A DNA stretch of 64,000 bases from Micromonospora sp. C28SCA-DRY-2 (GTDB lineage: Bacteria > Actinomycetota > Actinomycetes > Mycobacteriales > Micromonosporaceae), in NCBI RefSeq assembly GCF_030519475.1, contig NZ_JAUMKD010000001.1, forward strand, positions 1,054,001-1,118,000, read 5' to 3'. Below the pieces are notes generated by a model that saw nothing but the letters and a program-made list of their open reading frames with translations, did no database searches and was not told where the DNA came from. Below, in pieces: positions 55,890 through 62,600 of the stretch. Numbering within the stretch: position 1 is the first letter of the stretch; the number at the start of each line of letters is the position of its first letter. The position numbers were made by a program, and so were the translations under genes.

Positions 55890-57332
55890 TCAGCTGGGTA
55901 GCCGGGGCATGAAGACGGTGTGGTCGCCCCCGCCCTCGGCCTCGGGCGGGGTGCCGGGCTGCCCGGGAGGCGCGGAGGTCGGCTCGGCCGGCGACGCTCC
56001 GGGCTGCCGGGGCGCGGGCTGCTCCGCCCGGCCGGCCCACGGCTCGGCCGGCGGCGAGACCGGCCGGCTCGGCGGACCGGAGACCGGCGAGGTCGGCGCC
56101 CAGCGCTCCGTCGGCGGACCGGAGACCGGCGAGGTCGGCGCCCGGCCGTCCGCCGGAGAACCGGAGACCGGCGCGGCCGGCGCCCAGCCGTCCGCCGGAG
56201 AACCGGAGACCGGCGAGGCCGGCGCCCAGCGCTCCGTCGGCGGTCCGGAGTGCGCGGCGGGCGAGCCAGAGGGCGGGGCGGGCGAACCGGAGACCGGCGC
56301 GGCTGGCGAGCCGAAGGGGGCGGCGGGCGAACCGGGGACCGGCGGAGTGGGGGCGGCGTGCCGGCCGGGCATCACCTGGGTCGCCTCGGGGGTCGGCCGT
56401 GCGCCGTAGACGCCGCCGGTGGGACGCGGGGCGGACGGGCCGCCGTACACCGCGCCGGGGGCCGGCGGCTGCTGGCCGTACACCTGGCCGGGTCGGACCG
56501 GGGCGGCGGCCGGGCCCTGCGCGGAGCGGTAGGTGGTGCCGCCGGGGTTGCCCGGCAGCGGGACCGGCGGCACGGCGTCGACCTGTTCCTTGTCGGCGCG
56601 GGAGCGGCGGAACAGCAGCACGATGAGCAGGATCCCGACGGCCACCATGGCGATGCCGAAGAACATCACCACGGAGCCGAAGCCCGACGACCCCTCGGCC
56701 GCGTTCGAGGTGTTGCCGGCCGGATTGGCGAGCGCGGCCACGGGCGTGACGTCCTCGACGTTCTCCTCGGCGGCCACCGCGCTCGGGGTGGGCGACGGCT
56801 TCTTCGACGGCGTCGGCGACGCGGTGGCGCGACCGCCGACCACCCGGGAGGCGGCCGAACCACGGCCCAGCAGTTGGCCCATGGCATTGGTCGCCTCGGC
56901 GGTGACCGTGAGCCGGCCGCTCGGCGCTGCGGCGGTGAACGCCACCCGGTAGCGCACGGTGATGCTCTTGCCCTTGCACAGCCGCGGGTTCGGCGGCGAG
57001 GTGGTCGTGCTGGCCACGCTGCCCGCGCCGCCGCCCAGCGGCACCGGGAACCACTGGCCGTTGTAGCCGACCTGCACGCGCACCTGGTCGGCCCGGACAC
57101 CGGCGAGGCGCAGCCCGAGCGCGGTACGCAGCAGCACACAGCCGTCCTTGCGCCGGCGTACCTCCATCGAGACGCCCTCGGCCGAACCACCGGCGGTGAA
57201 GCTGCCCGCGGAGCGCACCCGGACCTGGTCGTCGTCGGCCAGCGCCGGCGACCCGCCGAGCGCCACCAGGCCGCCCAGCAACGCGCCGACCGTCACCACC
57301 CGCACCGCGTGCCGACGCACCGCCATGATCAC
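55890..57332 (-). CDS. Single-pass surface membrane protein with cytoplasmic 14-residue repeats
   Basis: The 480-residue protein has a signal peptide (VTVGALLGGLVALGGSPALA), an exported beta-rich domain of about 130 residues with two cysteines (DGCVLLRTALGLRL and NPRLCKGKSITVRYRVAF), a Ser/Thr/Pro linker and one transmembrane helix (VVMFFGIAMVAVGILLIVLLF, near residue 230) followed by RRSRADK. The remaining 230 residues are Pro/Gly/Ala-rich, with about five copies of a 14-residue unit (SPVSGPPTERWAP and variants) encoded at about 56085-56280. The exported domain is of unknown function. GGAGGA eight bases before the GTG decides the start. Confidence 0.8.
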   Translation of the reverse strand: MIMAVRRHAVRVVTVGALLGGLVALGGSPALADDDQVRVRSAGSFTAGGSAEGVSMEVRRRKDGCVLLRTALGLRLAGVRADQVRVQVGYNGQWFPVPLGGGAGSVASTTTSPPNPRLCKGKSITVRYRVAFTAAAPSGRLTVTAEATNAMGQLLGRGSAASRVVGGRATASPTPSKKPSPTPSAVAAEENVEDVTPVAALANPAGNTSNAAEGSSGFGSVVMFFGIAMVAVGILLIVLLFRRSRADKEQVDAVPPVPLPGNPGGTTYRSAQGPAAAPVRPGQVYGQQPPAPGAVYGGPSAPRPTGGVYGARPTPEATQVMPGRHAAPTPPVPGSPAAPFGSPAAPVSGSPAPPSGSPAAHSGPPTERWAPASPVSGSPADGWAPAAPVSGSPADGRAPTSPVSGPPTERWAPTSPVSGPPSRPVSPPAEPWAGRAEQPAPRQPGASPAEPTSAPPGQPGTPPEAEGGGDHTVFMPRLPS

Positions 57333-57533
57333 CTCGCCGTTCCTCCCCCGGGAGCGGGGGACCGTCGGTCAGGCTACTACCAGGGCCGGACAGCCCCTGG
57401 TCATAGAGCGCCCCAGATGTGTGCCGTATTACCCACCAACTGCGACACCGAAGCCCAGGTCGCGGCGGCCCTGCCGGCGCTCACTGTCGACGCCGGCGGG
57501 GCAGGTCGCGGTCCTGGCCGCTGGGGCGGGACG

Positions 57534-58523
57534 TCACGGCGACGCGGCGGCCAGGGCCTCGCGGCAGAGCCGGTCGGCGGTCCGGGTGGTCTCCGGCAGC
57601 CGGAAGCGCGGGGTCAGGGCCAACACCCGGGCGGTGGCATTGTCGAGACTCATCCGGTGGCCGACACTGACGAAGACCGGCTTCACCCCGGTCCGGGTCC
57701 GCAGCACCCGCCCGACCACCTCGCCGCCGTCGTGCAGCGGCGACCAGGCACCCCGGACGTCAGCCGGCGGCGTCCACTCGCCGACCAGCGGCGTCTTGCC
57801 CACCCCGATCGCCGGCAGCCCGGTCACCACGCCCAGGTGGCAGGCCAGCCCGAACCGTCGCGGGTGGGCCAGCCCGTGCCCGTCGCAGACCAGCAGTTCC
57901 GGGCGGGTGGCCAGCCGGTCCAGCGCGTCGAGCAGGGCAGGCAACTCGCGGAAGGCGAACAGCCCCGGCACGTACCCGAACGCCGGCCGGCCGACGACGA
58001 CCGCGCTCTCCACCACGGCCAGGGTCCGGGCGTCCAGCACCGTGACGGCCGCCGCGAGCCGGTCGCCGCTCTCGGCGTACGCGACGTCGAGGCCGGCCAC
58101 CGTCGCGGGCGCGGCGGGCCCCGGCCCGACCAGATCCACCAGCGTCCGCAGCCGATCCTGTACGGCCACCGCCTCCGCCACACTCCCCGGCACGCTGACC
58201 CCGCCCGGCGCGCCGGGCGCGGTCGGCGGGGTCGGCCCGGCCGGCGGTGGAGCTGGCACGGCCTGCGGAGTCGGCCCGGCCGGCGACGGAGTCGGCGCGG
58301 CCTGCGGGGTCGGCGCGGCCTGCGGGGTCGGCGCGGCCTGCGGGGCCGGCGCGGCCTGCGGGGCCGGCGCGGGCGGCGGGGCCGGCGCGGGCGGCGGGGC
58401 CGGCGCGGGCGGCGGGGCCGGCGGGGTGATCCACTCCGGTTCCCGGATATTGCGGTATCCCGACCGTCTGGACACCGCCACATCCGGGATCTCGTGTCGG
58501 TCACTACCCTGGCGGCCCGTCAT
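57534..58523 (-). CDS. nfi: Endonuclease V (deoxyinosine 3' endonuclease) with low-complexity N-terminal extension
   Basis: The C-terminal 219 residues are a complete endonuclease V: VAGLDVAYAE with the first metal-binding Asp, GLFAFRELPALL with the catalytic Glu, VCDGHGLAHPRRFGLACHLG with the second Asp and the lesion-pocket residues, and GVGKTPLVGEW. It nicks DNA one base past deoxyinosine to start repair of deaminated adenine. The frame opens 110 codons further upstream at an ATG (58523) that overlaps the previous gene's stop as ATGA. This added part is an 18-bp tandem repeat encoding PAPPPA/PTPQAA units, preceded by a hairpin. A GTG at 58193 (VPGSVAEA) would give the normal family length; which start is used is unresolved. 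Confidence 0.88.
   Translation of the reverse strand: MTGRQGSDRHEIPDVAVSRRSGYRNIREPEWITPPAPPPAPAPPPAPAPPPAPAPQAAPAPQAAPTPQAAPTPQAAPTPSPAGPTPQAVPAPPPAGPTPPTAPGAPGGVSVPGSVAEAVAVQDRLRTLVDLVGPGPAAPATVAGLDVAYAESGDRLAAAVTVLDARTLAVVESAVVVGRPAFGYVPGLFAFRELPALLDALDRLATRPELLVCDGHGLAHPRRFGLACHLGVVTGLPAIGVGKTPLVGEWTPPADVRGAWSPLHDGGEVVGRVLRTRTGVKPVFVSVGHRMSLDNATARVLALTPRFRLPETTRTADRLCREALAAASP
58258..58430. repeat. 18-bp tandem repeat inside the endonuclease V frame
   Basis: Units such as GGCGCGGCCTGCGGGGTC and GGCGCGGGCGGCGGGGCC are repeated eight or more times with small changes. Each encodes six residues on the minus strand (PTPQAA, PAPQAA, PAPPPA). Confidence 0.85.
58441..58489. repeat. Imperfect inverted repeat, 20-bp arms
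   Basis: TCCCGGATATTGCGGTATCC and GGACACCGCCACATCCGGGA pair along 20 bases with 17 Watson-Crick pairs, two G-U and one mismatch, around a 9-nt loop. It lies 31 bp after the stop of the proline-rich membrane protein gene, inside the longest endonuclease V frame, and could be a terminator or a REP-like element. Confidence 0.75.
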
Positions 58524-58948
58524 GGGGTCTTGTCCGGCTCCTGCTCGTCGCCGCGGTTGCGGGAGGTGGCGCCGAGCGCGAGCGCGAAGGCGATCCCGAT
58601 GGCGATGCCGAACGCGACACCGCCGGCGCCGCCCAGCGTCAGCAGGCCGATCACCAAGCCGAGCATCATCCCGACCAGCCAGGCCCAGAAATTCGACCCG
58701 CCCTGCGCCGACGAACCCTCCGACTTCGACGGCCCGTCCTGCGTCCGCGGCCCGGCGAGCGTCGGCGGGCCGTCAGGCCGGGACGGCTCGGTCGGATCCG
58801 GCGGCCCGTCCGTTGGCGGCGGCCCGTCCGGCCGCGGCGGTTCGACCGGGTCCGGTGGTCCGGCCGGCCTCGGCGAGTCCGCCAGCGCTGACGGTCCGTC
58901 CGGTCGTGGTGGCTCTGCTGGGGTCGGCCGCTCGTCCTTCTGCGCCAT
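58520..58948 (-). CDS. Proline-rich small membrane protein of unknown function
   Basis: The 142-residue protein has a Pro/Asp/Gly-rich first 85 residues with a loose repeat (PPRPDGP, PSRPDGP, PPDPTEP). Two closely spaced hydrophobic helices follow (FWAWLVGMMLGLVIGLLTL and GGVAFGIAIGIAFALALGA) and then a charged tail. The first half is probably disordered and cytoplasmic. No domain is recognised. The ATG at 58946-58948 is taken as start; the longer frame to 58999 lacks a ribosome-binding site. Its TGA overlaps the first ATG of the endonuclease V frame. Confidence 0.65.
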   Translation of the reverse strand: MAQKDERPTPAEPPRPDGPSALADSPRPAGPPDPVEPPRPDGPPPTDGPPDPTEPSRPDGPPTLAGPRTQDGPSKSEGSSAQGGSNFWAWLVGMMLGLVIGLLTLGGAGGVAFGIAIGIAFALALGATSRNRGDEQEPDKTP

Positions 58949-59081
58949 CGCCTGAGCGTATTCCGGCCCGGCAGCCGGACGCCCGGCGAGGACGGTCAAC
59001 CGGACACGGCGGCCCGGTCCGGTCCGCGTGCCCGTCCGCGAGACCCTCCCCCTCGCTGCTTCGCCAGTCTCCGCCGCCTCG

Positions 59082-59180
59082 TTACCCCTCCGGCTCTTCC
59101 GAGTCGTCCTGCGCCGCGAGGTACGCCAGCCCGATCAGGTCCGCCGCGACGCCCGCGGCGAATCCCCGTTCCCGCCACTC
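59082..59180 (-). pseudogene. Start-less coding remnant next to the toxin-immunity locus
   Basis: On the minus strand a frame ending at TAA (59082-59084) reads EWRERGFAAGVAADLIGLAY followed by LAAQDDSEEPEG, which has the composition of a real protein C-terminus. Upstream the frame stays open only to about 59246 and contains no ATG or GTG, and that part is Arg/Pro-rich. It starts where the putative immunity gene stops. The simplest reading is the 3' end of a deleted gene, perhaps an older immunity or accessory gene of the same locus. I do not recognise the family. Confidence 0.4.
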
Positions 59181-59246
59181 GCGTCGGCTCGGTGAACAGC
59201 CCCGAGCGCGCCGACCCGGCCGGCACCGCAACGGTTTCGGCGGGAA

Positions 59247-59687
59247 CTAGCCCTCGCTGGCCAGGGACGGATCGGCACCCGGGTCGCCAGCCCGCTGGAG
59301 CTGCTCCTCGAACATCACGAAGGTCCGGCGCCGGATGCCGGCAACCAAGGCAATCTCCTCTGGCGTGGGATAGCGCCGCTCGCTCGCCTGAGCGTCGGTG
59401 ATCGCCCTCACGGTCTCGTACAGCGCGAAGATCGGACCGTCGCCGCGCAGGTAGTACCCGCGGTCATGCTCCGTCCGCTGAATGAACTCGTTGCGAGTCA
59501 GCCTGTTGACCTCGTCGTCTTCGATGAAGAGCAGTTTGTCGATGAGTTCATTGGCTGGCTTCCAACCGCCGCTGTCCTTCGACAGGCGCCAGGCAGCAAT
59601 GCCACCGTCCGCCGTCTCCACCAGCTTCACTGGTGAGTCGTAATAGCTGAAGAAGGCAGGAAGCACGAGTCCCTTCGGTCGACTCAC
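59247..59687 (-). CDS. Probable immunity protein of the adjacent polymorphic toxin
   Basis: The 146-residue acidic protein begins VSRPKGLVLPAFFSYYDSPV and continues KLVETADGGIAAWRLSKDSG, NRLTRNEFIQRTEHDRGYYL, FALYETVRAITDAQASER and IRRRTFVMFEEQLQRAGD. It has no signal peptide or membrane helix and I do not recognise a family. Its GTG overlaps the toxin stop codon as GTGA, so it is translated from the same mRNA, the usual position of an immunity gene in polymorphic toxin loci. Third positions are visibly less GC-rich than in the housekeeping genes around it, which fits a horizontally exchanged cassette. The immunity role is inferred from position, size and composition only. Confidence 0.7.
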   Translation of the reverse strand: MSRPKGLVLPAFFSYYDSPVKLVETADGGIAAWRLSKDSGGWKPANELIDKLLFIEDDEVNRLTRNEFIQRTEHDRGYYLRGDGPIFALYETVRAITDAQASERRYPTPEEIALVAGIRRRTFVMFEEQLQRAGDPGADPSLASEG

Positions 59688-62600
59688 CGTCCCGATGCCT
59701 CGCTTCCCTCGTCACCCAGCGCGCGCCAGAAGGCCTCCTGCTCCCGTCGGAGCAGGCCATCCCTGATCGCCCGTTCACGCGCGGTGAGCGGGCGATCGTG
59801 AATCTCGGCGAGCGCTTCGAGATCCCGCCTGATCTTGTACAGAGCATGCTCCCACTCGGCCACCCGATCCAGCCGGTCGAGGTGCAGCCGGAGTTCCGCG
59901 ACGTGCCCGTTGGACATGCGCAATCTCAGTAACACATCGCGGTATCCACTTCTCACCGGGTCGAGGAAGCGGTCCTCGATGCCGATGACCACGACATCCG
60001 GGTCGCGTCCCAACTCCCGGAGCGCGTCATAGAGGTCATCGAGCCGTTGAAACTGCACCTTTGCGGCCGCCAGGTCCTTCAGCCGTGAGGCGTCGTTCTC
60101 GTACTCGACGAGCTTGTCGAGCACCCGGCGGTGGTCCTTCGGTGCTCTTCTCCAACCAGCCGTACCCCGCCCGCCCGCCAACCGCAGAGCGACCCGGTTC
60201 AGCTCGCGCTGAGCAACCTCAGCCTGCGCGTAGAGCACCCTGACGTAGCCCAGCCGGTATTCCTCGTCGTTCCGCCGAGACCCATCAAAGTTCGGCTGGA
60301 GGGCCGCTTGTTCACGCGCCCGCAGGTCCACGCTGACGTGTCGTTGCTCGGCCGTCAGCAGGGTCGGCTGCGGCTTGGGTGTCCCGTCCGCGGCGACCGC
60401 CTCCGCCCCACGGCACGAAATCTCGCGCAACGTGTCGCCGAGGACGTCGATTGCCTGCTGGTGGCTGGCGAGGTGATGCAGGGTCAGCGGCCGCGCCGTC
60501 AACGAGGCCGACAGCTCCGGCGTCGCCAGCACCATCCGCACCAGGTCGGGCCGCTCGACCAGTTGCCGGACCAGCGTCTCGGCGAGCATCGGCTCGCCGC
60601 GGGGCGGCTCGCGCCAGGCGCGGTCCAGCATGTCCCGGACCCGTGGGTCGGCGAAGAGGCGTACGAGGTCGTCCGCCGCTGCCTCGTCCAGATCCGGTGT
60701 GAGCCGGCGCAGCGTCGGCTGGTCCACCTCCACGGCCAACTCGTAGGGGGTGACCCCGGCGGCGAAGACCTGGTCGAGCACCCGGCTCTCCGCGATCACC
60801 GCGCTGACCGGCGTCCCTGCGGACAACCGGTGACCCCGCGCCCGCTCGCGCTCCTCCCGCAGCCGGCCGGGCCGATCGCCATCCGTCCCGCCTGGTTCGC
60901 CATCGCCAGGCCCGATGGCGTCAGGGCCGGTGGGCACGGCGGAGCCGGGGCCGTCCAGCAGGTGCATGCGGTTGACGTACGGCTCGCCGTACCCCTCGTC
61001 GTCCACGGCCAGCGGGTATTGCGGCAGGTCGGGCCGGGCGCTGAACCGTCCCCGGCGCAACCCGGCCATCGGCATCGGCCGGCCGTCCGGGCCGAGGACG
61101 AGGACGTCGGCGTCCACCGCGTTACGCGGTTGCGGGGCGCCCGAGTGCCGGTACAGCGGCTGGTCGCCGATCCGGCCGGTCTGCGGGTCGAGGTAGAGCA
61201 CCGTCCCGTGCTGGTTGAGGGCCACCCAGATGTGGGATCCGCCCTGTTCCCAGCTGTTGATGACGAAGGCGAAGCTGCCGTGGCCGCCGAGGATCAGCTG
61301 GTCGTGGAGGTTCCGGTAGCCGGTCTCCATGGCGTGCCGCCGCTCGCCGGCCGTCATCGCGCTGCCGGGCTGGCACAGCCGCTGGAAGCGACCGCCGGTG
61401 ACGTCCTCGATCCGCCCGACGCCGTCGCGTTCACCGTCCAGCGGGCGGGTGACGTCGCCGTCCTGGTAGGCGTCGAAGGTACGGGGAGCCGACACCCGGG
61501 GCCGCCCGTGCACCCAGGTGTCGAAGAGGGACAGGGTGCAGTCGAGGCAGTTGATGCCGCGGGTCGGGTCGGCGGCCGGTCCGCCGTCGTTCAGCAGCCG
61601 GAACCAGTCGCCCCGCCGCGGATCGGCGGTGCGGGTGACGCTGCCGTCCGGCTCACGGGGCATCCGCCGCTCGACGTCGGTCTGGTGCAACGCCAACGGC
61701 GGGCGCAGCCCGCCCGGGCGGCCGTAGTGGCGGGACCGGTCGATCGGCGGTGGGTCGTCGTCGCCGGTGACGGCCGACCGGTCGGCCGTCTCGACCGCCC
61801 CGACGGCGAGATCGCCCACGTCGTCGTTGATCCGACGGAAGTCCAGCGGGTCGTGCACGCCCACCACCGACGGTACGGCGGTGCCGGCCAGCACCTCGTC
61901 CGCGAGGTCCAGGCACTCCCCGTACGCCCGGGTCTCGTCGTCGGCGTAGCGCTGCCACCTGTCGGCCAGGTACGGCTGGCCCGCGTGGTCCAGCCGGCGG
62001 GCCTGGATGGTGTAGTCCCGCGCCCGCTGGTGGTGTTCCTCCGCCCGGCCCCGCAGTCGCGCCGCCTCGTCCAGCCGGCGCTTCTCCTCGAACCAGGCCC
62101 GTTGGGACTCGTAGTAGCCCCGGTACCGGCGCCGCTCGAACGCCTCCCGGTCGATGGTCCACCGTTCGGCCCGCCGGTCGGCAGGGCCCGGCCGGGGCGG
62201 ACCGCCGTGCTCCGGCGCGGTGGGGCCGGCGTGCGTCGGTGGTCGCACCGGAGCGAGCGCGGCGAGCAGGGGGAACCGGGTGGTCGGTGCCGGCGGTCCC
62301 GGGTCGATGGTGCCGCCGGCCGCCGGCGTCGGGAGGGTGACGGCCCCGGCGCTCGGCGGCAGGGACCGATGCGCCTCGCCGCCGGGCGTGGGCACACCCG
62401 CCGCCGGTGGCGCCGGCCGCGCCGTCGCCCCGCCGCCCACCGTGGTAACGCTCGCCGCCGCGGACACCGGACCGTTCGCTGCCCCGCCGCTCGACCCACT
62501 GCCCGCCGTAGGCACGCCCGCCGCACCGGACACCGGACCGGTCGCCGCCACGCCAATCGACCCGCTGCCGGCGGTGGGCATGCCCGCCGCAGGAGACACC

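Noticed and set aside
58996..59226. 76-codon minus-strand frame beginning MPAGSARSGLF
   Set aside because: It is an Arg/Gly-rich frame in a different phase from the protein-like remnant at 59082-59180 and has no family features.
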